DNA from: Gaiellasilicea sp046594445
GTDB lineage: Bacteria; Actinomycetota; Thermoleophilia; Gaiellales; Gaiellaceae
Direction of reading: 5' to 3'
DNA: 64,000 nt
Assembly: GCA_046594445.1 (NCBI GenBank)
Contig: JBKJSM010000122.1
Location: 9,284-73,283, forward strand
Numbering within the stretch: the stretch's first letter is position 1; each line of letters opens with the position of its first letter. A program made the translations under genes and the position numbers. This document shows, one piece after another, positions 1 to 7,611 of the stretch. The notes under the pieces are model-generated. The model searched no databases. It saw only the letters and a program-made list of their open reading frames with translations, and had not been told where the DNA came from.

Positions 1-565
1 GAGCGAGCGCGGCCGCCAGCCCGGCGCCGTCTGCGAACCCGCCTGCGGCGATCACGGGAATCGGCGCCACGCTCTTCACGACCTGGCGGACGAGCACCGA
101 GGAGCCGATCTCGCCCACGTGCCCGCCGCCTTCGGTTCCCTGAGCGACGATCACGTCCGCACCGGCCTCGGCCGCGAGCACCGCGTCCGGAAGCTCGGCA
201 ACCATGTGCATCACCTTCGCGCCCCGCTCGTGCGCGCGGGCGAAGATCGAACGGAGATCCTGGTCGTCGCGCGGCCATGCTGTCGACAGCACCTCGGGCT
301 CGAGCGCGAGCACCGGCTCGAGCAGCTCCTCGTTGCCGAACAGGAGCAGGTTGACGCCGAGCGGCGCGTCCGTCAGCTCGCGGGCGCGCCCGACGTGGCT
401 ACGAACGGCCTCCGCGTTCAACCAGGAGGCCCCGATCACGCCGAGCCCGCCCGCCGCGGACACGCAACCTGCGAGCTCCCCGTCAGCGCCGCCGCCTCCC
501 ATCCCTGCGCAGATCACTGGATGCTCGACGCCCACCAGCTCGGTGAACGCCGTCCGGATGCTCAC
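1..565 (-). CDS. nitronate monooxygenase-family flavoprotein (3' end outside window)
   Basis: FMN-dependent TIM-barrel enzyme of the nitronate monooxygenase/2-nitropropane dioxygenase family, which oxidises alkyl nitronates; some members are FabK-like enoyl reductases, and the two cannot be told apart here. 188 residues are visible and the C-terminus runs off the window at base 1. Visible motifs are the N-terminal HPVICAGMGGG strand, the family signature GTEGGGHVG near residue 148, which includes the usual active-site His, and an FMN phosphate-binding IAAGGFADG near residue 170. The GTG start at 565 is chosen because it overlaps the TGA of the upstream PAP2 gene as GTGA, the commonest junction in this window, so the two genes are probably translationally coupled. 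Confidence 0.85.
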   Translation of the reverse strand, partial: MSIRTAFTELVGVEHPVICAGMGGGGADGELAGCVSAAGGLGVIGASWLNAEAVRSHVGRARELTDAPLGVNLLLFGNEELLEPVLALEPEVLSTAWPRDDQDLRSIFARAHERGAKVMHMVAELPDAVLAAEAGADVIVAQGTEGGGHVGEIGSSVLVRQVVKSVAPIPVIAAGGFADGAGLAAALA

Positions 566-1308
566 GCGGTGCAGACGCGCCGGTCGTCCGCGCGACGGCG
601 GCCCTGCCACCAGCCGGCCGCCAGGAAGCCGACCGCCAGCACGAGCATCCCTGCGGCCGCGTCGAGCAGGAAGTGGTTCCCGGTCACGACGATCGTCAGT
701 ACGACGAGCGGCGGGTAAAGCGCCCCTGCCAGCCGCACGACGTGGGAGCGCCCGAAGCGGATCAGCCCCATTCCCACGCCGAGAGCATACGCCGCGTGCA
801 GCGAGGGGACGGCCGCGACCGGGTTCGAAAGCGCCGAGGAGGTCGGCGAGCCGATGTCGATCCCCGAGAGCAGCAGCAGCGTGTCCTCGAGGCCCACGCC
901 CGCGAGCCGCGGCGGCGCGGTCGGATACAGCCAGTGGATCACGACAGCCAGCGCCGTCGCGGCGAGGAAGCCATCCCGAAAGCCCCGGAAGCCGTTGCGG
1001 GAGCGGCGGTAGAGCCAGACGAAGAAAATCCCCGTGAAAAGGAAGTGCCCGACGAAGTAGAAGAGGTTGAGCGCGGCGACGAGGTTCGGCAGCGCCAGGA
1101 ACGCCCGCTGGAGCGATTGCTCCCACGCGAGCCCGAGTACCTGCTCGGCGGAGACGATCCGATCCGCGTTCGCGAACGCTTGCGCCCAGTTCGGCTCCAT
1201 CGCATGCCTCGCCGCCTCGTAGGCTCCGAACGCCCCGAGCACGACGGCGAGCTGCGCGACTCCGTCACGTCTCGCCAGGAATTGCCTGACGCGCGACATC
1301 AGGTCCAT
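562..1308 (-). CDS. PAP2/inositolphosphotransferase-like membrane protein
   Basis: Integral membrane protein of 248 residues with about six hydrophobic segments. It carries the two C-terminal PAP2 phosphatase motifs: PSLHAAYA (SxHA) near residue 170 and GNHFLLD (HxxxD) near residue 215, giving the His/Asp pair used for phosphoryl transfer on the outer membrane face. The usual first motif KxxxxxxRP is not evident; a YPTAPPRL segment sits where it would be expected. This resembles the Aur1/Ipt1-type branch, which moves phosphoinositol or dephosphorylates lipids; the substrate is unknown. It overlaps the following nitronate monooxygenase gene by 4 bp. Confidence 0.75.
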   Translation of the reverse strand: MDLMSRVRQFLARRDGVAQLAVVLGAFGAYEAARHAMEPNWAQAFANADRIVSAEQVLGLAWEQSLQRAFLALPNLVAALNLFYFVGHFLFTGIFFVWLYRRSRNGFRGFRDGFLAATALAVVIHWLYPTAPPRLAGVGLEDTLLLLSGIDIGSPTSSALSNPVAAVPSLHAAYALGVGMGLIRFGRSHVVRLAGALYPPLVVLTIVVTGNHFLLDAAAGMLVLAVGFLAAGWWQGRRRADDRRVCTA

Positions 1309-1322
1309 TCAAACACCGTTGG

Positions 1323-1328
1323 TAGCCT
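1323..1328 (+). promoter_or_regulatory. -10 box, leaderless-type (1336 gene)
   Basis: TAGCCT lies 7 bases before the ATG at 1336, so the mRNA would begin at or next to the start codon. No -35 match or ribosome binding site is seen. Confidence 0.4.
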
Positions 1329-1335
1329 TGTCGCA

Positions 1336-1653
1336 ATGCTCTTTTGGCTTGCACTCACGAACGCGCTCCTGCTCACGGTCGGGTCTGCGATCTATCTAAC
1401 GCTGAAGGGGCTCACCGCCTTCCGCGACGTCAAGCGGCTCGGCCGCGAGGTCGGCTCCGAGCTCGACCGGATCACGGCCGCCACCGGCCAGATCGAACGC
1501 CACCTTGCGCTGGCCGCTGAGAGCGGGAGCCGGCTCGAGGGCTCGCTCGAGCGGCTGCGCGAGTCGCGCGCCCGCCTGAACGTCCTCACGAGCGCGCTCG
1601 CGGACGTGTGGGCCGCCGTCGGCCGCGTGACCGCGGTCTATCCGAAGAAGTGA
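1336..1653 (+). CDS. small membrane-anchored coiled-coil protein, unknown function
   Basis: 105-residue protein of unknown function. It has one N-terminal hydrophobic helix (about residues 2-24), then a charged helical stretch rich in Leu/Arg/Glu with heptad-like spacing, suggesting a membrane anchor with a cytoplasmic coiled coil. The ATG at 1336 is preceded by a -10-like TAGCCT at 7 bases and no Shine-Dalgarno sequence. Its TGA stop overlaps the GTG start of the ppx-like gene as GTGA, so the two are coupled. A longer in-frame extension upstream would run antisense through the PAP2 gene and is rejected. Confidence 0.7.
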   Translation: MLFWLALTNALLLTVGSAIYLTLKGLTAFRDVKRLGREVGSELDRITAATGQIERHLALAAESGSRLEGSLERLRESRARLNVLTSALADVWAAVGRVTAVYPKK

Positions 1654-2543
1654 GAGTCGCCGCGGTCGACCTGGGGACGAACTCGACGCGTCTCCTGGTG
1701 GCCGACATCAACGGGACGCTCGTGGAGGTCGTGCGCCGGCTCCGGATCACTCGGCTCGGCGAGGGAGTCGACGAGCGCGGGATCCTCCTCCCCGTCCCGA
1801 TCGCACGTGTCCGCAATGTCCTCTCGGAGTACCGCCAGGAGCTCGAGGCGCTCGGCGCCCAGCGGACGCTCTGCATCGCCACAAGCGCCGTGCGTGACGC
1901 CGAGAACGGCGAGGCGTTCCTGGGCGAGATCGAGTGGAGCTATGGCTTCACGACGCGCCTGCTGACCGGCGAGGAGGAGGCGGCGATGACGCTGCGCGGC
2001 GTCGGTGCCCTCGAGCCCGGGACGATGGTGGTCGACATCGGCGGCGGCTCCACCGAGATCCAGGTCGTCGGCACCGACGTCCGCTCCAGCCTGGACATCG
2101 GCTGCGTGCGCATGACCGAGCGCTTCGGTGAGGACGTCGGAGCGGTGCGCGCGCACGTGCGCGGGCTTCTCCCCGCCGCGCCCGCCGACCGAGCCGTCGG
2201 CGTCGCCGGCACCGTGACGACGATCGCCGCGCTCGACCTCGGCCTGGAGGAGTACGACCCGGAGCGGATCCACGGGCACGCGGTCAGCGCGGGCGCAGTG
2301 GAGGAGCAGCTGGCTCGGCTCGCGGCGCTGGCGGTCGAGGAGCGGGCGGAGATCGTCGAGCCCGGCCGGGCGCCCGTGATCGTCGCCGGCGCGGCGATCC
2401 TGGCCGAGATCCTCGACGTCTACGGGCTGCAGGCAATCGAGGCGAGCGAGCGGGACATCCTCCACGGCGCGGCGCTCGCCGCCGCGGAGCTGCCCGAGCG
2501 TGAAGAAGGCGCGGCGCCGCCCGGCGCGTACACCTGCTGCTAG
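1650..2543 (+). CDS. ppx: Ppx/GppA exopolyphosphatase family protein
   Basis: 297-residue phosphatase of the ASKHA fold that hydrolyses polyphosphate or the pppGpp 5'-phosphate. Visible motifs are the phosphate-1 loop DLGTNSTRLL at the N-terminus, the conserved Glu region near TGEEEAAMTLRG (catalytic Glu) and the phosphate-2 loop VVDIGGGSTEIQ. A GVAGTVTTIAAL adenosine-type loop follows. At about 300 residues it is the short form with only the catalytic domain, as is common in actinobacteria, and lacks the C-terminal HD-like domain of the E. coli enzymes. Start GTG at 1650 overlaps the upstream stop (GTGA); an ATG-like start further upstream would overlap the preceding gene by 42 bases. Confidence 0.88.
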   Translation: MRVAAVDLGTNSTRLLVADINGTLVEVVRRLRITRLGEGVDERGILLPVPIARVRNVLSEYRQELEALGAQRTLCIATSAVRDAENGEAFLGEIEWSYGFTTRLLTGEEEAAMTLRGVGALEPGTMVVDIGGGSTEIQVVGTDVRSSLDIGCVRMTERFGEDVGAVRAHVRGLLPAAPADRAVGVAGTVTTIAALDLGLEEYDPERIHGHAVSAGAVEEQLARLAALAVEERAEIVEPGRAPVIVAGAAILAEILDVYGLQAIEASERDILHGAALAAAELPEREEGAAPPGAYTCC

Positions 2544-2547
2544 ACGG

Positions 2548-2958
2548 CTAGATCTCTTCCTCGAGCGGCGGCTCGTCCTCGGCGAGGCGCCGCTGGAGCA
2601 CCGCACGCGAGAGCACGCCGACGAGCCGACCGTCCTCGACGACCGGCACCCGCTCGAGATCCTGCTCCTCCAGGAACCGGTACGCCTCGTCAAGCGGAAC
2701 GTCGGAGCCGATCGTGTTCAGCGGCGGCTCGGCGATCGCCCGTAACTCGGTGGTGCGCGGGTCGAGCCCTGCGGCGACGACCTCGCGGACGAGGGTCTTC
2801 CGCGTCACGACGCCGAGCAGCCGACCATCGTCGGAGACGAAAACGGCGCGCACCTCGGGGCGGCTGAGCGCCTCCCCGGCCTGCTGCGCGCTCGCGACGC
2901 CGTCGAACATCGGCGGATCGGCGAGCATCGCGTCGCGCACGCGGTCAGTCGTCGTCAC
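2548..2958 (-). CDS. CBS domain-pair protein
   Basis: 136-residue protein made of two CBS domains in tandem and nothing else. The second repeat is clear (IGSDVPLDEAYRFL, then VPVVEDGRLVGVLSR); the first contains VFVSDDGRLLGVVTR. CBS pairs bind adenosyl ligands such as AMP, ATP or SAM and act as energy sensors. GTG start at 2958 overlaps the TGA of the glutamate dehydrogenase gene (GTGA), so the two are co-translated and the protein may sense nucleotide state for nitrogen metabolism, which is an inference. It ends 4 bases from the convergent ppx stop. Confidence 0.8.
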   Translation of the reverse strand: MTTTDRVRDAMLADPPMFDGVASAQQAGEALSRPEVRAVFVSDDGRLLGVVTRKTLVREVVAAGLDPRTTELRAIAEPPLNTIGSDVPLDEAYRFLEEQDLERVPVVEDGRLVGVLSRAVLQRRLAEDEPPLEEEI

Positions 2959-4241
2959 GGATACAGCCCGCGCGCGTCGAGCGCCGCCGCGACTTCCCGG
3001 ATCCCGGCGACGAGCGCGGCGGTCCTGAGCGTGACCTCCCGCTCCTCGGAGATCTTCCAGACCCGGTCGAAGGCGTCGTTCAGCTTCTCGGCGAGCTTGT
3101 CGCGGATCTCCTCGCGGTCCCAGAAGAGCCGTCCGAGATCCTGCACCCACTCGAAGTAGGAGACGGTGACGCCGCCGGCGTTCGTGAGAATGTCCGGCAG
3201 GATCGGGATCCCGCGCTCGGACAAAATCGCGTCCGCCTCGAGCGAGGTCGGCCCGTTCGCCCCCTCCGCGATCATCCGCGCGTTGATGCGGGCGGCGTTC
3301 TGCTCGGTCACCTGATCCTCTCGCGCGGCCAGCACAAGGATGTCGCAGGGCAGCTCGAGCAGCTCCTCGTTCGTGATCCTCGCACCGGTGGGCCAGTCCT
3401 CGAGCGAGCCGTGCTTCTCGGCGAACGCGCTCATCGCGTGCACGTCGAGGCCGGCCGGGTCGTGGACGCCGCCGGAGATGTCGGAGACGGCGATCACCGT
3501 CGCACCGAGGTCGGCGAGCTCGTGCGCGGCGATCCCGCCGACGTTCCCAAAGCCCTGGACGACGCAGCGCTGCTCGGCCAGCGTCCAGCCGAGGCGCTCG
3601 CAGGCACGCGCGATCACCATCACGACGCCGGCGCCCGTCGCCTCGTGGCGAAAGACCGATCCGCCGATCGAGATCGGCTTGCCGGTCACGATCTCCGGGA
3701 CGGCATGGCCGACCTGCATCGAGTACGTGTCCATCATCCAGGCCATCGTCTGCTCGTTCGTCGCCATGTCCGGCGCCGGGATGTCCTCCTGTGGCCCAAT
3801 GAAGGGCAGCAGGTCGGAGGTGAAGCGCCGCGTGATCCCTTGTAGCTCGCGTTGGGAGAGCTGGCGCGGGTTGCAGCGCACGCCGCCCTTGGCGCCGCCA
3901 TAGGGAAGCCGCAGCAGGGCGCACTTCCACGTCATCCAGACCGCAAGCGCCGCGCACTCGCCGAGCGTGACCTCGGGGTCGTAGCGGATGCCGCCCTTCG
4001 TCGGCCCGAGGACGGAGGAGTGCTGGACGCGGTAGCCGGCGAAGACGACGCGCCGGCCGTCGTCCATCTTCACGGGCAAGGAGAGCATCACGGCGCGCTC
4101 CGGATAGCGCAGGCGCTCGGCCACGGCGTCCGAGACGCCGGTGTACGGCAGCGCCAGCTCGAACTGGGCGATCGCGGTCTCGAAGAGCGGCGTGTCCCAC
4201 TCGAGGTGTGTCTGTGCGGCGGTTTCCTCGATCCTGGCCAC
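2955..4241 (-). CDS. gdhA: glutamate dehydrogenase
   Basis: 428-residue hexameric-type Glu dehydrogenase converting glutamate and 2-oxoglutarate plus ammonia with NAD(P). Family marks are the substrate/catalytic segment LPYGGAKGGVRCNP with the active-site Lys, the PAPDMATNEQTMAWMMD segment and the dinucleotide-binding loop VQGFGNVGG at the start of the C-terminal Rossmann domain. The open frame continues upstream through a tRNA-Leu gene, so the long version is false. I place the start at GTG 4241, six bases after a TACACT -10 box, giving a leaderless mRNA and a length typical of the family. It is co-transcribed with the CBS-pair gene. Confidence 0.9.
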   Translation of the reverse strand: MARIEETAAQTHLEWDTPLFETAIAQFELALPYTGVSDAVAERLRYPERAVMLSLPVKMDDGRRVVFAGYRVQHSSVLGPTKGGIRYDPEVTLGECAALAVWMTWKCALLRLPYGGAKGGVRCNPRQLSQRELQGITRRFTSDLLPFIGPQEDIPAPDMATNEQTMAWMMDTYSMQVGHAVPEIVTGKPISIGGSVFRHEATGAGVVMVIARACERLGWTLAEQRCVVQGFGNVGGIAAHELADLGATVIAVSDISGGVHDPAGLDVHAMSAFAEKHGSLEDWPTGARITNEELLELPCDILVLAAREDQVTEQNAARINARMIAEGANGPTSLEADAILSERGIPILPDILTNAGGVTVSYFEWVQDLGRLFWDREEIRDKLAEKLNDAFDRVWKISEEREVTLRTAALVAGIREVAAALDARGLYP

Positions 4242-4247
4242 CGCGGC

Positions 4248-4253
4248 AGTGTA
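4248..4253 (-). promoter_or_regulatory. -10 box, leaderless-type (gdhA)
   Basis: TACACT on the minus strand ends 6 bases before the GTG at 4241. It decides the gdhA start and lies downstream of the tRNA terminator-like hairpin. Confidence 0.5.
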
Positions 4254-4322
4254 TGCATCGCCGATCCTGGACGATTTGTTGAGAACCGGGAGCGAAGCGA
4301 CCTCTTCAGGGGTCTTAGCGCG

Positions 4323-4352
4323 AAGGACGGGCCGCTCCCGCGGCCCGTCCTT
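4323..4352 (-). terminator. hairpin terminator after tRNA-Leu
   Basis: Perfect 13-bp inverted repeat AAGGACGGGCCGC / GCGGCCCGTCCTT with a 4-base loop, 18 bases after the tRNA 3' end. There is no clear T tract. Confidence 0.6.
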
Positions 4353-4370
4353 CTTGCGCCGGAAGTGCAG

Positions 4371-4454
4371 TGCCGGGGGCGGGAGTCGAACCCGCACGGC
4401 CGTGAGGCCGGCCGATTTTAAGTCGACCGCGTCTGCCAGTTCCGCCACCCCGGC
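4371..4454 (-). tRNA. tRNA-Leu(UAA)
   Basis: 84-nt class II tRNA on the minus strand. The acceptor stem GCCGGGG pairs with CCCCGGC, followed by discriminator A; CCA is not encoded. The anticodon loop is CTTAAAA with anticodon TAA, read between stems GGTCGA and TCGGCC. There is a long variable arm, and the T loop is GGTTCGACTCC. It decodes UUA, a very rare codon in such a GC-rich genome, and is therefore the functional counterpart of the Streptomyces bldA tRNA. The fmt fragment at the right edge uses one TTA codon (63766-63768). Confidence 0.95.
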
Positions 4455-4466
4455 TTGCTAGCGCAA

Positions 4467-4496
4467 GATAAGCATCCGCGGGAGCGGATGCTTATC
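4467..4496 (-). terminator. hairpin after the DUF3105 gene
   Basis: Perfect 13-bp inverted repeat GATAAGCATCCGC / GCGGATGCTTATC, loop GGGA, between the DUF3105 stop and the tRNA. A TATCTT at its tRNA-side edge could also serve as the tRNA -10 box. Confidence 0.5.
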
Positions 4497-4553
4497 GCGC
4501 GAAGATCCCTGAAGGGGCCGCTGCGCGGCCCAACCGCCTCGCGCGCCGTCGTG

Positions 4554-5243
4554 TTAGCTACCCGGCGTTAAGAGCTCGGGCGGGAAGCGCTCGGGGCCCT
4601 TGAAGCGATGATCGTCCACGAAGGCCGAGAAGGCGTTCTCATCGAACCTCGGGCAGGTTGCGAGGAAGCCCTGGCCCTTCAGGTCGCCCTCGCGCGCCGT
4701 CGTCCAGGCCGAGAGCGCGATCTTGTTCCCGAGTTTCGGAAGCGGCGCCACGATCATCCCGTTCGGGTCGTCGGAGTAGAACGTCCTGATCTGCTCCACG
4801 TCCGAGTCGGGGACGTCCTTGCCGTAGTGGATGACGACCGCGCCGTGCTCGAGGTTGTGCAGGGTCTGGGCGAACGGAACGGGATCCTCGTACGAGCCGT
4901 AGACGGCGGGCTGCTCGTTGTGCGGGCCGCTCGTCGGCGGATCCGTGTTCCACTTCGGGCTCGTCGTTGCGGCGAGATCGACCGTGTGCTCTCCGACCAC
5001 GCCCGGCGCGACCTTGAGGGTGCAGCCAGCCTCCTCCAGCGCCGAGCGCGAGTCGCCGGAGCCGCCGCCGCCGGTCAGCAGGATCACGGCGGCGACCGCG
5101 GCGGCCAGCGCGAGCGCGCCGGCGACGACCAAGAAGATGAGCTTCCGGCGCTGGTCGGTCACGGCCGGGTCCGTGGGCGTCGAGCGACGCTGCGGTCCCT
5201 GGGGGCGCTTCGGCGGATTCGGGACGCGGTCTTTTCTGGCCAT
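4554..5243 (-). CDS. DUF3105 membrane-anchored protein
   Basis: 229-residue protein of the DUF3105 family, function unknown. A basic, Pro-rich N-terminus (about 1-32) is followed by one hydrophobic helix (about 35-58), so the C-terminal domain is probably extracytoplasmic. The family core is present: PPTSGPHN, then a YEDPVPFAQTLHNLEHGAVVIHYG stretch at its centre (LHNLEHG visible), and two Cys (one after the helix, one near the C-terminus) that could pair. The Met at 5243 follows a TACGAT box by 10 bases. It is divergent from rmuC, with only 60 bases between the starts. Confidence 0.8.
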   Translation of the reverse strand: MARKDRVPNPPKRPQGPQRRSTPTDPAVTDQRRKLIFLVVAGALALAAAVAAVILLTGGGGSGDSRSALEEAGCTLKVAPGVVGEHTVDLAATTSPKWNTDPPTSGPHNEQPAVYGSYEDPVPFAQTLHNLEHGAVVIHYGKDVPDSDVEQIRTFYSDDPNGMIVAPLPKLGNKIALSAWTTAREGDLKGQGFLATCPRFDENAFSAFVDDHRFKGPERFPPELLTPGS

Positions 5244-5253
5244 ACGGCGAGCG

Positions 5254-5259
5254 ATCGTA
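5254..5259 (-). promoter_or_regulatory. -10 box for the DUF3105 gene
   Basis: TACGAT, 10 bases before the ATG at 5243; the predicted leader is only a few bases. Confidence 0.35.
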
Positions 5260-5288
5260 CCGATTCGTGCGCCGTCCGACCGCATCTC

Positions 5289-5294
5289 TACCGT
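5289..5294 (+). promoter_or_regulatory. -10 box, near-leaderless (rmuC)
   Basis: TACCGT, 9 bases before the rmuC ATG at 5304. No Shine-Dalgarno sequence is visible. Confidence 0.4.
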
Positions 5295-5303
5295 TCGTCG
5301 GCC

Positions 5304-6344
5304 ATGGTCACGTTCGCTCTGATCCTGCTCGCCGCCGCGGCGCTCGCCGTGAGCGGCGTTTTGCTCGCCCGATCGCTGCGCAGCCAGCTCGGCGGCAGCA
5401 TGCACGCGCTCGACGGGACGCTGGGTCAGATCGAGGCGCGGCTCGACCGCAGGCTCGGCGAGCTGGACGCGAAGGTCGATCGCCGGTTGGAGGGGCTCGA
5501 CGGCCGCCTCCTGACCACCCAGCGCAACGCCGGCGAGACGGCGACGCAGATCACGGAGAAGCTGGCGCGGGTCGAGGCGGGAACGAAGAGCATGCTCGAG
5601 CGGGCGAACGACCTGAAGCGGCTCGAACAGGCGCTCAGGCCGCCCAAGGCGCGCGGCGGCTTCGGCGAGCTGCTGCTGGCAAACCTCCTCGCCGACATGC
5701 TCCCGTCGAGCGCGTACGCATTGCAGCACGGCTTCGCCGGTGGTGAGCGGGTCGACGCAGTGATCAAGGTCGAGAAGCTGCTCCCGGTCGACGCCAAGTT
5801 TCCGCTCGACGATGTTCACCGCGTCCTCGACGCTGAGGACGACGAGCAGCGCGAGCTCGCGCACAAGGCACTGACTCGCGGCGTGAAGGTGCACGTCGAC
5901 GCGATCGCCACCAAGTACATCAAGCCCGGCGAGGGAACCTACGACTTCGCCTTCATGTACCTGCCCGCCGAGACGGTGTACTACGAGATCGCTTGTGGCG
6001 GCTCGGGCGCGCTACAGCAGTACGCACTCGAGCGCCGGGTGTTCCCGGTCTCACCGACGACGTTTCACGCGTATCTGACGATGATCGTCTTCGGCCTGCG
6101 CGGGCTCCAGATCGAAAAGCACGCCCAGGACGTGATGGACTACTGCGGTCAGCTGGCGAAGGACTTCAGCCGCTTCAAGACGGACTACGACGTGATCGGC
6201 AAGCACATCGGGAACGCCCACACCAAGTTCGACGAGTCCCAGCGCTGGCTCGACCGGTTTGAGGAGCGGCTCGAGCGCGCCGTCGACAACGAGGCGCTCC
6301 AGCCCGCCGTGCCCGAACAGCTGCGCGCGATCGACGCGGCCTAG
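5304..6344 (+). CDS. rmuC: DNA recombination protein RmuC
   Basis: 346 residues. An N-terminal membrane helix (about 2-25) is followed by a coiled-coil stretch (about 30-115) and the RmuC PD-(D/E)XK-type domain (about 120-330). Recognisable core segments are KARGGFGELLLANLL, VDAVIKVEKLLPVDAKFPLD (acidic/Lys nuclease residues), and IKPGEGTYDFAFMYLPAETVYYE. RmuC limits inversion-type recombination, presumably by acting on branched DNA at the membrane. Its TAG overlaps the convergent stop of the baeRF-like gene, so the two share their 3' ends. Confidence 0.9.
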   Translation: MVTFALILLAAAALAVSGVLLARSLRSQLGGSMHALDGTLGQIEARLDRRLGELDAKVDRRLEGLDGRLLTTQRNAGETATQITEKLARVEAGTKSMLERANDLKRLEQALRPPKARGGFGELLLANLLADMLPSSAYALQHGFAGGERVDAVIKVEKLLPVDAKFPLDDVHRVLDAEDDEQRELAHKALTRGVKVHVDAIATKYIKPGEGTYDFAFMYLPAETVYYEIACGGSGALQQYALERRVFPVSPTTFHAYLTMIVFGLRGLQIEKHAQDVMDYCGQLAKDFSRFKTDYDVIGKHIGNAHTKFDESQRWLDRFEERLERAVDNEALQPAVPEQLRAIDAA

Positions 6345-7486
6345 AAGCGCAGAACGGCGCCGATGCCCTCGACGGGCTCGAGGTCGCTGCGGTGCTCGAC
6401 CGCGTGCACCCCACCGCCGTGGAGGAGCGTCAGCCGGACGGCGAGGTCGAGGCCGTCGTCGCGCGGCTCCATCGTCGTCCCGTCCAGAGGGCAGGTGGTC
6501 GCGTCCAGCGCGGCGCGGCCGCAGGCGGGGCAGCGGTAGGCGTCTCGCTGCGCGCCCACCTGATGCAGGAGCACGTCGACCCGGCCGTCGGAAGCCGCCT
6601 CGAGCGTGTCCGCCCACCCCGACGTGCCGCGACCGCCCCGGCCGGTCTCCTCGCGCCAGCGCTCGACGACCTCGCTCTCGCGCGTCGCGCGCCACTGCTC
6701 GAGCAGGGGCGCGACGACCTCGTACACATCCGCCTCCGATGCGTGCGCCTCGGCCGTCGTCCAGCCGACGATCGCGTCGGTGACCTCGGCCGGAAGCACG
6801 TCGGCGAGCTCCGAGCGCGTCTCCTCGCCGCAGACGACAACGATGCGCGGCCGTCCGAGTGTCCGGAAGCGGTGCTCCAACTCGGCGGCGACCGCCTTGT
6901 AGTGCTCATGGGCGAGGTTCTCGATGTGCCGCTGGTAATTGGCCTGCGACCACCCGCCTTGGTCGTGCCGCCCAGGGACGTTCTCGCTGCGGTCGGCGAT
7001 CTCCTCGAGCCGCCCGGCGCGAAGCGCCAGCACGCGTCCCCGCTCGCGGCCGACGACGGCGACGAGGGCCCCGTCGCCTCGGCCGAGCAGGGGCACGAGC
7101 GGCGCCAGCAGGAAGTCATCCGCAACGCGGACCGCGTCCGGAACAGGGGCGGGAAGCGCAAGCACTTTCCAGAAGTTGTCGAGGCTGGCGGCGAAGACCG
7201 CGAGGCCATGCGCTCCGTCTCGGTTGAACTCTTCCTCGAAGTACTGCTCGAGTCGCTCGAAGTCACCCCTCAGCCCGCCCCGCACTTCGTGCGCCAGGTC
7301 GGTTCGCGTCGCCCCGTGCGACTTGCCTGCGGCGTCGAGCTGCGAGCGGACGCGCGTCGCCACGTCACCCGCGGTCGGCGTCGAGCTCGGATCGAGATCC
7401 ACGTAGAGGCTGATGGCGCAGCCTTTCTCGGCGCGAAACGCCGCAAGCTCGCGCAGGCTCTCGAGGTGTACCGTCGTTGCCGCCAT
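6341..7486 (-). CDS. baeRF-like (bacterial archaeo-eukaryotic release factor family) protein
   Basis: 381-residue protein resembling the bacterial eRF1/Vms1-related baeRF families. The central segment GGWSQANYQRHIENLAHEHY sits where release factors place their catalytic GGQ-type loop, followed by a helix and an RNase H-like domain with IVVVCGEETRSEL. Near residues 320-337 a CPAC...TTCPLDG pair forms a zinc-ribbon-like knuckle. Relatives act at the ribosome, as peptidyl-tRNA hydrolases or in stalled-ribosome rescue; whether this one does is unknown. A normal leadered promoter (TAGAAT 27 bases upstream) and an AAAGGCGG ribosome site precede the ATG, unlike the leaderless genes around it. Divergent from trxB. 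Confidence 0.65.
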   Translation of the reverse strand: MAATTVHLESLRELAAFRAEKGCAISLYVDLDPSSTPTAGDVATRVRSQLDAAGKSHGATRTDLAHEVRGGLRGDFERLEQYFEEEFNRDGAHGLAVFAASLDNFWKVLALPAPVPDAVRVADDFLLAPLVPLLGRGDGALVAVVGRERGRVLALRAGRLEEIADRSENVPGRHDQGGWSQANYQRHIENLAHEHYKAVAAELEHRFRTLGRPRIVVVCGEETRSELADVLPAEVTDAIVGWTTAEAHASEADVYEVVAPLLEQWRATRESEVVERWREETGRGGRGTSGWADTLEAASDGRVDVLLHQVGAQRDAYRCPACGRAALDATTCPLDGTTMEPRDDGLDLAVRLTLLHGGGVHAVEHRSDLEPVEGIGAVLRF

Positions 7487-7513
7487 GTACCGCCTTTCTG
7501 ACTAGCCGGACGG

Positions 7514-7519
7514 ATTCTA
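7514..7519 (-). promoter_or_regulatory. -10 box for the baeRF-like gene
   Basis: TAGAAT on the minus strand, 27 bases before the ATG and followed by an AAAGGCGG ribosome site. Confidence 0.4.
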
Positions 7520-7611
7520 GGCGTCTGCGCCCGAAGCGGCCGGAACACCGTGCCATTCCGATTCGTTCTCTATCGTGAGGGCACACGCCCGCGGCAGACG
7601 AAGGAGCGACA

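Noticed and set aside
800..840. GGTTCGAA-like tRNA T-loop sequence
   Set aside because: Inside the PAP2 coding region with no acceptor or anticodon stem around it.
4242..4448. N-terminal extension of glutamate dehydrogenase beginning MAELADAVDLKS
   Set aside because: It is the translation of the tRNA-Leu gene and its terminator hairpin; gdhA starts at 4241.
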